Positions 34,313 through 43,356 of a DNA stretch of 64,000 bases are shown here, piece after piece. The position numbers and the translations under genes were made by a program. The notes beneath the pieces are model-generated. The model did no database searches, was not told the origin of the DNA, and was given only the letters and a program-made list of their open reading frames with translations. This stretch comes from Gordonibacter faecis (lineage in GTDB: Bacteria; Actinomycetota; Coriobacteriia; Coriobacteriales; Eggerthellaceae), in assembly GCF_030077735.1 (NCBI RefSeq), contig NZ_JASJEU010000015.1, positions 5,564-69,563 of the forward strand, in the 5' to 3' direction. Position 1 is the first letter of the stretch. The number at the start of each line of letters is the position of its first letter.

Positions 34313-34540
34313 CATTTTTGCGCCCTGGCGGGCCCTTTTTGCCGTGATGAAACCGTATGTTTAACCTCAGGTGAACTGGTGTTCGCCCCTAAAATTTTGT
34401 ACCTCTCCCATATGTTGCCGGGCACGGAAAAACACCCACAAGATATGGATTGGTGGGTCAGAAAAACGCGCGGGGGGATAAAGTGGGAGAAATTGTGGGC
34501 TTCCCCCACCCCGTCCCACTGCTACCCGTAAGAGGTGCGT

Positions 34541-35443
34541 CTAGGCGCGCGGGTGGGCGTGGAGGTATTCCTCGCGAATGTGGGTGCGGTTCACGTGGGT
34601 GTAGATCTGCGTGGTGGAGATGTCTGAGTGGCCGAGGATTTCCTGGATGACGCGCAGATCGGCCCCGCCTTCCAGCATGTGAGTGGCGAACGAGTGGCGC
34701 AGCGTGTGGGGGTGCAGGTCGGCAAGGCCGATGGTGCGGCCGGCATCCGCTACTATAGTATGTACGCTTTGGCGCGTGAGGCGCCCGCCGCGCGCGTTGA
34801 GGAACACGGCGGACGTGGGCTTCGCATAGGGTTTCAGCAGGTCAGGGCGCGCGTTGGCCAGGTAGTCCTCAAGCGCGGCCAAGCCGGCACCGGAGATGGG
34901 GGCGATGCGTTCCTTGTTGCCTTTGCCCACAATGCGCAGGTAGCCTTCATCCAGAATGCAGTCACCCAGGTCCAACCCCGTACACTCGCTCACGCGCAAG
35001 CCACAGCCGTAGAGCACTTCCAGGATGGCGCGGTTGCGCACGGTGAGCGGCGCGCGGTCGGCCTCGCCGGACAAAAGCGCGTTCACCTGCGACACGGACA
35101 GCACATCGGGCAGGCGCTCGGGCGGCTTCGGCAGCTGCAGCGTGTCGGTGGGGTTGCGGCGCGCGTAGCCCTCGCGCACGAGGAAGCGGTGGAAGCCCTT
35201 GAGCACCGACACGCGTCGACCCACGCTTGAGGTGGCATAGCCGCGCTCAATAAGGCTGGCCTCGTAGGCCACCACCACCGTGCGGTCGATGTCATCCACG
35301 GTGCGCGTGCCCTGTTCGGCCAGGAAGGTCGCGTAGTCGGCGAGGTCGGTGGCGTAGGACGACACGGTAAGCGGCGAGCTGCCCCGCTCCACGCGCAGGT
35401 GCGACAGGTATTCGTCGATGAGGGGTTTTAGCGCCTCAGGCAT
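34541..35443 (-). CDS. xerD: Tyrosine recombinase XerD/XerC
   Basis: Resolves chromosome dimers at dif. The 300-residue protein has the N-terminal SAM-like core-binding domain (about 1-90) and the catalytic domain with the tetrad seen in YGCGLRVSECTGL (Arg), PHTLRHSFATHML (His-x-x-Arg), LGHSDISTTQIYTHV (His and the nucleophilic Tyr). Length and lack of extra domains fit Xer recombinases rather than phage integrases. It lies upstream of mraZ on the same strand. No dif-like site was recognised nearby. Confidence 0.92.
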   Translation of the reverse strand: MPEALKPLIDEYLSHLRVERGSSPLTVSSYATDLADYATFLAEQGTRTVDDIDRTVVVAYEASLIERGYATSSVGRRVSVLKGFHRFLVREGYARRNPTDTLQLPKPPERLPDVLSVSQVNALLSGEADRAPLTVRNRAILEVLYGCGLRVSECTGLDLGDCILDEGYLRIVGKGNKERIAPISGAGLAALEDYLANARPDLLKPYAKPTSAVFLNARGGRLTRQSVHTIVADAGRTIGLADLHPHTLRHSFATHMLEGGADLRVIQEILGHSDISTTQIYTHVNRTHIREEYLHAHPRA

Positions 35444-35665
35444 GGCACCGCCCCTCGGGGCGGGGAGGCCGCGGCAGCCACCGTAGCACCAGCGCGCATT
35501 CGCTTCCCTTTCCCCACGTCAACCACTGCCTCACCTCCGCTCTTTCGCTTCCGTCGCGCCCGATTCCCCACATTCTACTGCACGCGCCCGCGAACGGCCG
35601 CGAAAACCAGGGGCACTCACCTGGTGAATTCACACACCGGCAACATCCGCGCCTGCCGAGTAGGC

Positions 35666-35671
35666 TATAAT
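35666..35671 (+). promoter_or_regulatory. -10 box upstream of the DUF1846 gene
   Basis: A consensus TATAAT lies 77 bases before the start codon, without a recognisable -35 at 17 bases. A leftward TAGAAT (35572-35577) that may serve xerD is the only other signal seen in the 35444-35747 gap. Confidence 0.45.
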
Positions 35672-35747
35672 TTCAGTCGAAGAGACCGCCGCGCGAGTGC
35701 GGCGCCACCCGTTCCCCATCCCATCCAAGAAAGGGGCCCGCTTACCC

Positions 35748-37229
35748 ATGCGCATCGGATTTGACAACGACAAGTACATCGCGCTGCAAGCAGAGCGCAT
35801 CCGCGACCGTATTGAGATGTTCGGCGGCAAGCTGTACCTGGAATTCGGCGGCAAGCTGTTCGACGACTACCACGCGGCGCGCGTGCTGCCCGGCTTCGAG
35901 CCCGACTCCAAAATCCGCATGCTGAAGCAGCTGATAGACGATGTGGAAATTATTGTTACCATCAACGCGAACGACATCGAGAAGAGCAAGCAGCGCGGGG
36001 ACTTGGGCATCACCTACGATGAGGACTCGCTGCGCCTGATGGACATTTTCCGCGGCATGGGCTTTCTGGTGAACAGCGTGGTGATAACCCACTACACGAA
36101 CCAGCCCGATGCCGACGCGTTCCGCAAGCGCCTGGACGCGCTGGGCATTAAGACGTACGTGCACCACCCCATTGCCGGCTACCCCTACGACATCGACCAC
36201 ATCGTAAGCGACGAGGGCTACGGCCAAAACGCCTACATCGAAACCACGCGCCCGCTGGTGGTAGTGACCGCGCCGGGCCCCGGATCAGGCAAAATGGCCA
36301 CGTGCCTGTCGCAGCTCTACCATGAGCACGAACGCGGCGTGGCGGCTGGCTACGCGAAGTACGAAACGTTCCCCGTGTGGAACTTGCCGCTGAAGCATCC
36401 GGTGAACGTGGCGTATGAGGCGGCCACGGTTGACCTGAATGACGTGAACACCATCGACCCCTTCCACTTGGAAGCCTATGGCGAAACCACGGTGAACTAC
36501 AACCGCGACGTGGAGATATTCCCCGTGCTGAAAGCCATGATGGAGCGCATTGCGGGCGACAGCCCCTACAAGTCGCCCACCGACATGGGTGTGAACATGG
36601 CGGGTTTGGCCATTGTGGATGACGAGGCGGTGTGCGACGCGGCGCGCATGGAGATAGTGCGGCGCTACTTCCAGACGGCCGTGGAAGTGAAGCGCAGCGG
36701 CGTGGGCGAAGAGCAGGTGGAGAAGCTGGAGCTGCTCATGAACCAGGCCGGCGTGGGGATGGGGCTCTCCCCCGCGCGCTCGGCCGCGCTGCTGAAAGAG
36801 GAAATGACCGGCGCGCCGGCTGGCGGCATGGTGCTGCCTGACGGCACCGTGGTGACGGGCAAAACGTCCACGCTGCTGGGCGCGGCATCGTCGCTGATGA
36901 TGAACGCGCTGAAGGGCGTGGCGGGCGTGGATGACGACATCGATGTCATAAGTGATGAGGTCATTGAGCCCATCTGCCGCCTGAAAACCGACCAGCTGCA
37001 CAGCACGAACCCGCGCCTACACTCCGACGAGACACTGATCGCCCTGTCCATCAGCTCCGCCACCGACCCCCTGGCGAAAAAGCTGATCGACCACATTGAC
37101 GACCTGCGCGGCTGCGACGCCTTCTTCAGCGTGATTATCTCCGCCACCGACGAGAAGCTGTACCGCACCCTCGGCATCAACGTCTGCTGCGAACCCAAAT
37201 ACGAGCAACACAGGTACTACCATAAATAG
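35748..37229 (+). CDS. DUF1846 (UPF0371) family protein
   Basis: Conserved protein of unknown function. The 493-residue sequence matches the family throughout: it begins MRIGFDNDKYIALQAERI, then GGKLYLEFGGKLFDDYHAAR, RMLKQLIDDVEIIVTINAND, a nucleotide-loop-like APGPGSGKMATCLSQLYHEH (about 182-201) and a C-terminal domain with SHTNPRLHSDET-like residues (STNPRLHSDETL). The start is ATG 35748, after a GAAAGGGG stretch; the frame is open further upstream. It stands alone between divergent xerD and the toxin module and ends in a good terminator. Confidence 0.9.
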   Translation: MRIGFDNDKYIALQAERIRDRIEMFGGKLYLEFGGKLFDDYHAARVLPGFEPDSKIRMLKQLIDDVEIIVTINANDIEKSKQRGDLGITYDEDSLRLMDIFRGMGFLVNSVVITHYTNQPDADAFRKRLDALGIKTYVHHPIAGYPYDIDHIVSDEGYGQNAYIETTRPLVVVTAPGPGSGKMATCLSQLYHEHERGVAAGYAKYETFPVWNLPLKHPVNVAYEAATVDLNDVNTIDPFHLEAYGETTVNYNRDVEIFPVLKAMMERIAGDSPYKSPTDMGVNMAGLAIVDDEAVCDAARMEIVRRYFQTAVEVKRSGVGEEQVEKLELLMNQAGVGMGLSPARSAALLKEEMTGAPAGGMVLPDGTVVTGKTSTLLGAASSLMMNALKGVAGVDDDIDVISDEVIEPICRLKTDQLHSTNPRLHSDETLIALSISSATDPLAKKLIDHIDDLRGCDAFFSVIISATDEKLYRTLGINVCCEPKYEQHRYYHK

Positions 37230-37236
37230 GTAAGAG

Positions 37237-37258
37237 AGAGGGCTTCGGCCCTCTTTTT
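37237..37258 (+). terminator. Rho-independent terminator after the DUF1846 gene
   Basis: AGAGGGC-TTCG-GCCCTCT with a stable TTCG loop, followed by a run of T. Confidence 0.9.
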
Positions 37259-37306
37259 GTGCCTGGGCGCGCCTCTCGTGTCATCCTGTTGGTAAAAATA
37301 GTTTCT

Positions 37307-37335
37307 TTGACAATAGGTTTTTTATACGCAATAAT
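37307..37335 (+). promoter_or_regulatory. Promoter of the toxin-antitoxin module
   Basis: Consensus TTGACA (37307-37312), a 17-base AT-rich spacer and AATAAT (37330-37335). The antitoxin starts 28 bases downstream behind GGAGG, so the leader is short. Confidence 0.75.
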
Positions 37336-37362
37336 TATGGGAAACTGCGTTAGGAGGATAGC

Positions 37363-37746
37363 ATGCTCAGCACAAAAGAAGCAGCCGACAGGCTTGGAAT
37401 CACCGAAGTACGCGTGAGGGCGCTACTTGAAAAGAACCTTCTGGAAGGCACGAAGGTTGGCCGCACGTGGGTTGTATCGGAAGAGTCGGTCGAAGCACGC
37501 ATCCGTCAAAAACCGCGCGCTGGTCGGCCCCCCAAGCAAAAAGAGGTCGAACCCCAAGACAACCCGTTCGACATCGAGAAAGCCCATCAGCTCTATCTGG
37601 ACTGCAAAGAAACGCTGTCCGGCATCTTTAACGGCAACTTCCTTAACCAAGCTCAAACCAAAGAAGAAGAAGCTTTCTTCGTAACCGTTGCAACGTTTTT
37701 CCTCCAAGAAAAGCAGAAACGCCTCATTGAAGAAGGCGTGTTCTGA
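37363..37746 (+). CDS. Excisionase-like HTH protein, putative antitoxin
   Basis: The 127-residue protein begins with an excisionase/MerR-type helix-turn-helix (MLSTKEAADRLGITEVRVRA, 1-20, then GTKVGRTWVVSEESVEA), a linker RQKPRAGRPPKQKE and an acidic helical C-terminal part that would be free to bind a partner. Its TGA stop overlaps the ATG of the zeta-type toxin gene, the usual layout of an antitoxin-toxin pair. It has its own strong promoter, which it probably represses. The base composition is lower in GC than the flanking housekeeping genes, consistent with transfer. Confidence 0.75.
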   Translation: MLSTKEAADRLGITEVRVRALLEKNLLEGTKVGRTWVVSEESVEARIRQKPRAGRPPKQKEVEPQDNPFDIEKAHQLYLDCKETLSGIFNGNFLNQAQTKEEEAFFVTVATFFLQEKQKRLIEEGVF

Positions 37747-38360
37747 TGCAGGCGCAGCTTCGCTATACGCTTTTTGCTGGGGTGAATGGTGCTGGCAAGT
37801 CAACGCTTTTTAGGTCTGATCTGTGGGATTCTTCCACGATAACCCCAACCACCCCACGCGTAAACTCAGATGAGATACTTTTAGCAAGCGGATGGGATTG
37901 GACAGACTCCACTGCGCAACTACGCGCAGGAAAGGAAGCGCTTCGTATAGTTAAAACATGCCTTGAGCAGCGGGTTTCTTTCAATCAAGAAACCACCTTA
38001 ACGGGACGCACTATCATGCGTTTTATTGCTCAGGCAAAAGAATTAGGCTTCTACATCACTTTATATTATGTAGGCATTGAAGATCCTGAAATAGCCAACC
38101 GTCGTATCGCTTATCGGGTGACCCAAGGAGGTCACGGCATAGACCCCGATACGGTGCGGCGGCGCGCAAAAGCATCCTTCGATAATTTGGTTCAGGCAGT
38201 TCCTCTTTGTGACGAAGTCTTCCTTTTTGACAACACGTATCTTCTGAAACCTATGGCTCGTTTCTTTGCTGGTGACCTTGTTAGCTATGAAAACCAGAGC
38301 ATCGACGTCACATGGATACACGAAATCATGATGCGCCTCATCGCCAACAGCGAGACATAA
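37746..38360 (+). CDS. Zeta-toxin-family kinase
   Basis: P-loop kinase of the zeta/PezT group, whose studied members phosphorylate UDP-sugar precursors of the cell wall. The 204-residue sequence has Walker A GVNGAGKST (12-20), RVNSDEILLASGWDW, the substrate segment FNQETTLTGRTIMRF (about 79-93), and GGHGIDPDTVRRRAKASFDN with the arginines expected to touch phosphates. ATG 37746 overlaps the antitoxin stop by one base. The usual epsilon antitoxin is replaced by an HTH protein. Toxicity is inferred from family and layout only. Confidence 0.82.
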   Translation: MQAQLRYTLFAGVNGAGKSTLFRSDLWDSSTITPTTPRVNSDEILLASGWDWTDSTAQLRAGKEALRIVKTCLEQRVSFNQETTLTGRTIMRFIAQAKELGFYITLYYVGIEDPEIANRRIAYRVTQGGHGIDPDTVRRRAKASFDNLVQAVPLCDEVFLFDNTYLLKPMARFFAGDLVSYENQSIDVTWIHEIMMRLIANSET

Positions 38361-38390
38361 CCTTTGTGAACACAATGTCGCTGCGCCGCC

Positions 38391-38492
38391 CAAGTGTGAC
38401 GCGCTTACGCGCTATCAATTGCGTCAAGAGCACCCATCCTACCCTCACATTATGACGCGGGCATCTTGCCAGCACCATAAACATTACCTGTC
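38391..38492. mobile_element. Foldback (MITE-like) element, copy E, single arm
   Basis: Starts with the terminal repeat AAGTGTGACGCGCTTACGCG, then CCTCACATTATGACGCGGGC and CACCATAAACAT, which match the left arm of other copies and, inverted, their right arm. No second terminal repeat follows. A weak hairpin CCCCGTGAGGGG with CTTTTT (about 38500-38516) lies just after it and may end the toxin transcript. Confidence 0.65.
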
Positions 38493-38549
38493 AGGCACTC
38501 CCCGTGAGGGGCTTTTTCGCGCGGCAGGGACGCAGCGTACCCAAAACCA

Positions 38550-38586
38550 CAACAGGCGCGCCCGTGATGGGGAGGCGCGCCTGTTG
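38550..38586 (-). terminator. Hairpin terminator downstream of the secreted-protein gene
   Basis: Perfect 13-bp arms CAACAGGCGCGCC and GGCGCGCCTGTTG around 11 bases. Leftwards it is followed by TGGTTTTG, a modest T-run. It lies after the stop of the 38641-39459 gene. Confidence 0.65.
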
Positions 38587-38640
38587 GGTTTGCGCAACCG
38601 GACGGGTGGTTCCGGCCGCTGGTTGCCGCCTCTAGGAGGC

Positions 38641-39459
38641 TCAGGCGGCACTTACCACGTAGGAGAGGTTAGCTACAGAAACCTCACCATCTCCTGCGAG
38701 GTAGTTGAGTTGGGCTCCATCCGGCAAAGACAGGCTGAAATCAACCAAGAGGGTGGATGGGTTATCAATGGTTCCCGCAGCAATAGTCCAACCTTCACCA
38801 GGAATGGTTGTTGTTGTTGTTGCTGTCGTGAGAGGAACCTCAACGGTCGATCCGGAGGCCGCAGGCGGCGTCAGCAGAATGCGCGTACCGCGCAAGGTTG
38901 CAACACCGACAAACAGTGAGTCAGCTCCGGAATCCTGTGAACTTTCAACAGCGGTTATTTTAATGGCCCCCGCACTTGTAGAAGAAAACGGAAGTCCTTC
39001 TTGGCCGGTAATGTTACCTGCTGCATCCACCCGAACGAGAGCTTTGCTGGGGAACGTGCACTGTATCTGTAAGGCCCAGTGAGCATAAAGAGTGGTGTCT
39101 GACGTTTTGTCCCACTTACCAAGTCCTTTGCCCTCTGTGTCGAAATACATTTTGTTCGCGCTATCAAAGTAGCCCAGAAACGAATAGCCATCTCTTTGTT
39201 TTGGGGGCGTCACTGAACCTAGATAAGCATCATAAACAACATCAAAGGTTTGATTCGGCTCTACGCCGTCGTTATCTAGCGTAATGGTATAGATAGAAGA
39301 GTTCTTTATGTTGATGCTGAGCATAGTGGGTCCCGTGTCCGCAAGAGCTTTTGCTTGAGGCAAAACAAGCATCAAAGCTGCCGAGAAAACAAGCAGAAAC
39401 AAAAGCACAACGAGGAGGGGCCGGGTGTGTGGCTTTGAGATATGTCTCATGTCCGGCAT
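38641..39459 (-). CDS. Secreted InlB-repeat-type protein with C-terminal beta domain
   Basis: Surface or secreted protein of unknown role. It has a signal peptide (about 10-40, PLLVVLLFLLVFSAALMLVL). A Listeria/Bacteroides-type InlB B-repeat follows (about 48-115, with SVTPPKQRDGYSFLGYFDSA and the closing TTLYAHWA). The C-terminal part of about 155 residues starts LQIQCTFPSKALVRVDAAG and ends VANLSYVVSAA; it resembles the C-terminal domains of two proteins at 43-45 kb. ATG 39459 is chosen behind AAAGGAG. It follows the large LRR gene by about 120 bases with a hairpin (39541-39562) between. No sortase motif is seen. Confidence 0.75.
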   Translation of the reverse strand: MPDMRHISKPHTRPLLVVLLFLLVFSAALMLVLPQAKALADTGPTMLSINIKNSSIYTITLDNDGVEPNQTFDVVYDAYLGSVTPPKQRDGYSFLGYFDSANKMYFDTEGKGLGKWDKTSDTTLYAHWALQIQCTFPSKALVRVDAAGNITGQEGLPFSSTSAGAIKITAVESSQDSGADSLFVGVATLRGTRILLTPPAASGSTVEVPLTTATTTTTIPGEGWTIAAGTIDNPSTLLVDFSLSLPDGAQLNYLAGDGEVSVANLSYVVSAA

Positions 39460-39578
39460 TGCTGACACACTCCTTTCTTTCAGCTCCGCAGACGAGTAGC
39501 TGCGAAGTAGTAACTAGCGGTGTGAGGAAGTGAGGGACTCTGCCGGGGACACAGCCCCGGCAGATTCTGGATGTTGGA

Positions 39579-42500
39579 TTAGAGGCAGAAGCAGGGGCAA
39601 ACTCCCGTCGAGCCCGGAGCGTCGCTGGCTCTAGCATCGGGGTCCCCGTCCTTACCTCTATACATGAAGCCATTCGGGTTGTATGGAGTCACAGAGCGCT
39701 GCCACCAGTAGATCGCCCACGAGTAGGACTGGGGGTGCTTTACGAGGTTCGGATTGGCACCATAACTGTTAGGAACCTTTCCTTCCCAATATTCATACTG
39801 GTAACCCTCAGCTGTTAGCCACGCCCTACCTGCGAAGCTACCTCCAGTGTAGACTGAGTCTGAAAGCTCACGGTAGCTAGCCAGGAAGAGATAGTCTTGC
39901 GAGTATTCAACAATACTATATTGTGCATTCCAGGTAGGCCCATAGGCTTTGAGTACTTGAGCAATTTCCTTCCGTAGATCAACTGGAACCATGTTCCAGA
40001 TTTCACCACCAGGGTTCATCTTTCTACGAAGTCCGCTTGCACCCCAGCCACCAGTGTTGGTAACACTTGTGGGATTCATCTCGTACGTCTGGTCAAGTAG
40101 ATTCACAAACTGGAAGGTAAGACCAGCCTTGCTGCGACCGTCAGCAGACCGCTCTGAAAGTTCATCGTGATTGATGCCAATGATGCGCACATCGTAGGGA
40201 GTATCATCCCAAACAGTCTTGCACTCGTAAGTGTCCTCTTTAGTCATAAAGGATTGATACGCTGCTTTAATGTCTTGGTTGCCGCTTGCGATTGCGTTGG
40301 CATGTTCCTTGACTTCAGCTGCGGTGTACACCTCACCGGTAGTCTTGTCCTTTAGGTAGAAGGGCGATGACTCAACCTTACCGGATCCAAAGCCGAGAAG
40401 AGGCACCGTTTCAAAGGTGTACATTAAGGAGGCAAGTTTTTTCGTCTCGGTGTTTTTGGTAGCAACGCTCGGATTCACCTTGGCATTGGCAAGGTTGGTT
40501 GTGTCGTTGGTGAGGTTCAAGCGAAAGATAAAAGGAGATTTGGACTTGGGCTGTATGGTAAAAGCACTTGGATTATTGGGGGACGCAGTTTTAATGTCCT
40601 TATCGCATCCAAAATGCATTGCCTCTCCTTCGGCCCCTTCAGGATAGAGACTGAAAAGCTTTTGATTCGTAACAAGAGTGGCACCAGTATTCCCCACAAG
40701 AACGGTACTAACCTCTTCCTGCGTGCAATCAACTTGAGCCAGATAAACAGGAACATCCATGTTGTTTTCGAAGTACTCCTTTGATTGCATGGATGCCGGA
40801 GGATTAGCATCTGCCACATCGTAGGGAGTGTCTTTGCCAAAGGTGACACCAACGGGAGCTGTGACATTGAGTTGGGTTTCGCGAGCGTTAGCGAGATAGG
40901 CAGCAGGCAGGGGTACTTCGGAGTTGAGGATGGCAATGTCAGGTTCCCCTTCGGGATTTGGGGAGACTTCGACAATGCGAGTTGCGCGAGTGAGTTCGAT
41001 GCCGTCCAAGGAAAGCACAGCGGTTACGTCTGTGGTGCCTGCTTTCTTGGCAGAGATGATACCATCTTCCACCGACAGAGGTGCAGCGGCGTAGGAGTAG
41101 GAAACTTCTATGGGGTCGGGTGCTTGGAGGTTAGCACCTTCGAGCAGGTTGGCTTCCTGACCAGCTTCAATAGTGAGGGTTTCTTCTGAGAGGGAGATAC
41201 CGTAAGGCATGAGGTGGTTGTTGTCTGAGGGTATGCCTGGGTTCCAAGTATCTTCGGAGCCTGAGGGAACGTAGATCGAGACGTTGGTGCAGCCGGCGAG
41301 GGCGTCATTTGCTACTTCGGAGTTACCGAGAGCCACCACGCGCTCAAGGGTTGAACAAGAGGCAAAGGCGCGAGAGCCGATGGAGTTAATGCTGGCGGGA
41401 AGCCACACGTCTTTGAGGGAAGTAGCTTCGAAGGCGCGCTCGCCTATCTCGCGAAGAGTGTTCGGAAACTCGATAGCTGCGAGGTTGGCGCAGCCAGCGA
41501 AGGCTCCGTTGTTGATGGTGGTGATGGTTGTGGGGAGTTTCACGCTAGTGAGTGAGCCGCGGTTTGCGAAGGCGCTCTCAGCAATGGTGCTTACGCGGTA
41601 GGGGACGCCGTTGATCTCGGCAAATGACGGGATTTCAAGGTCGCCTTGCGGGTCATCTTTACCTTGCCAGGTGACTGCGAGCGTGTAATCGTTGAGCAAG
41701 GTGTAAGCGAGGCCGCTGGTTTCGTTGGTGTTCGCACTTGTGGTTGCACCAGGTTGAGCAGGCTCTGCGAAGTGCTGGAAGCCAGCCGCCTTCCAAACGG
41801 CCTTGCGAGCTGCGTAGTCCTGCCCCGCCGGAAGAGCTACAACTGCGGAAGCTTTGACTTCATCAGCGAAGGCCGTCGGGTCGATTGATTGAACATTCCC
41901 GAGCACAGTGATTGATGCCAGGTCTTTACAACCAGCAAGAGCATACTCACTGATAGATTCAGTCTCGGCTGGCAATACCACGGCCGTCCCGTAAGCCGAA
42001 GGAACCGCAACCAGGGTTTTGAGATCCTTGGTGAACAGCATCCTGTCATGTGAAGCAAATGCGGTGCTGCCATCCCCGGTGGTGAGTGAGGAGCCCGATT
42101 GGCACAGGGACAATGCCTGGGCAGAGACATGGGTTGTAGAACCAGGGATGGCGATAGCACCCTCCTTACCCTCGGGAATGAGTAGGAGATGCGAGTAGTC
42201 TTTCGTAAAGAGCATGCCGTCTAACGAAGAAAAGCCCTCACACTTGGGGCTTATCTGGACGTGCTTAAGTGACGAGATACCTTTGAGTGCCTCGTCGTCT
42301 ATTGTTTGAATTGTTTCAGGAAGGGAGAGTGATTCTAGAGAAGAATCAGTGAATGCCCCCCCCCCCCCCCGAGGGATTTAAGGGTCGTGACAGTGTAGGT
42401 GTCGCTACCACTTACAACCTGGGTGGGGACGGAGATGGTTTTGAGATCGGTGGCAGAAATGCCAACCAGAGCGACGGACGTGCCGTCTTCGTTCACTTCA

Positions 42501-42795
42501 AAAATGAGACCTTCAGACACAAACGTGCCGAGTGTTGCTTTGGGAGTCCCTTGGACGAGTGGGAGTGATCCGGTTGTTTGAGAATCAAGAAGGGCGACCG
42601 AAGTCGCAAGAGATTCAGAGCTTGTGGTTCCCGAGGTTTCGCCTTGGGCGACTAAAGGCTCAGAAAGCCCCCCCCCCCCCGGAGATTTTCGGATTCTGCG
42701 GTACCTGCGAAGGCAGGTAGTGGGCCGGCAGCAAGCGCGAGTGTAAGCGTTACTACACACGCCGTTCTGCCGTACCGTGACATTCGGTTTCGCAT
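39579..42795 (-). CDS. Large LRR (BspA-type) surface protein, frame broken at two poly-G tracts (putatively phase-variable, currently off)
   Basis: Read as one gene, this encodes about 1072 residues if one G is added in each tract. ATG 42795 (AAGGG upstream) opens a signal peptide (RTACVVTLTLALAAGPLPAF). Thirteen G at 42668-42680 then shift the frame to a stop at 42652. The next frame continues LSEPLVAQGETSG until 15 G at 42356-42370 shift it to a stop at 42335. The third frame resumes AFTDSSLESLSLPETIQTID and runs to 39579 with LRR_5 repeats (for example LTSVKLPTTITTINNGAFAG), an Ig-like BIG2 segment and a C-terminal DUF6273-like domain ending GVCPCFCL. All three frames are protein-like and fit together. 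Sequencing error in the runs is the alternative. Confidence 0.8.
42356..42370 (-). repeat. Poly-G tract 2 (15 G on the coding strand)
   Basis: Lies inside an LRR unit, between codons for TTLKSL and AFTDSSL. Runs of 13 or 16 G would join the frames; 15 does not. Confidence 0.9.
42668..42680 (-). repeat. Poly-G tract 1 (13 G on the coding strand)
   Basis: Lies just after the signal peptide, between codons for AESENL and LSEPLVA. Runs of 11 or 14 G would join the frames; 13 gives a 47-residue truncated product. Confidence 0.9.
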
Positions 42796-43044
42796 GATTA
42801 TCCCTTGTCCTTTTGTAGTGCTTCTTCCCGTGCATACCGCCGCGACATCGTTTCCCGGTCCGTCGCTTGCATGCGGCATATAGTCGGCATAGTAGCATGC
42901 GATTCGGGATTGTGAAGAGTGGCCCATCTTCCCTATCGACAGCAGAACCAAGCCCGCAATTCCCCATTCCCGCAGGTAGATTGTATCCCCCAGCCCGCAA
43001 CAAGAGGCATTCCCTAAACTTCCAAGCCTCCACACTTTCTCCAC

Positions 43045-43335
43045 AAAGTGTGACGCGCTTGCGCGCTACCTAATACGCCAAGACACCCCCACCTACCCTC
43101 ACATTATGACGCGGACATATGCAGATAGTGTTAACCTTACCTGTTAGATCACCATCGTAGGGATGCTCTCCAGAGCATCCGCTCCGCCGAAGGCGGAGAG
43201 GGCGCTTCGTGAAGCGCCCCTACGAAGATTACCGTTCTAGTTATGTTTATCGTACACGGAATAGCCCCCGTCATAGTGGTAGGGAGGAAACAATCTCTTG
43301 GTGTAATGAGTAGCGCGATAGCGCGTCACATTTTT
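43045..43335. mobile_element. Foldback (MITE-like) element, copy B, both ends present
   Basis: Left terminal repeat AAAGTGTGACGCGCTTGCGC at 43045 and right terminal repeat TAGCGCGATAGCGCGTCACA ending near 43335 are inverted copies. Inside are CTACCCTCACATTATGACGC, the hairpins GGATGCTCTCCAGAGCATCC and CTCCGCCGAAGGCGGAG, and CCCCGTCATAGTGGTAGGGA, which is the inverse of the left sub-terminal block. No coding capacity and no clear target duplication are seen. The rest of the 42796-43356 gap shows only the upstream region of the LRR gene. Confidence 0.8.
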
Positions 43336-43356
43336 ATTCCCCCAGCGCCACAACGC

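Noticed and set aside
34541..35443. Phage integrase marking a prophage or genomic island
   Set aside because: Length and motifs are those of a chromosomal Xer recombinase; no phage genes, att repeats or tRNA target are adjacent.
36285..37001. A 238-codon leftward frame opposite the DUF1846 gene
   Set aside because: The sense frame matches its family over the whole length; the antisense product is His-rich and motif-free.
42335..42652. Treating the middle LRR fragment as a simple pseudogene
   Set aside because: The frames on both sides of each G run are well preserved and join perfectly with a one-base change, which favours slippage or a run-length sequencing error over decay.
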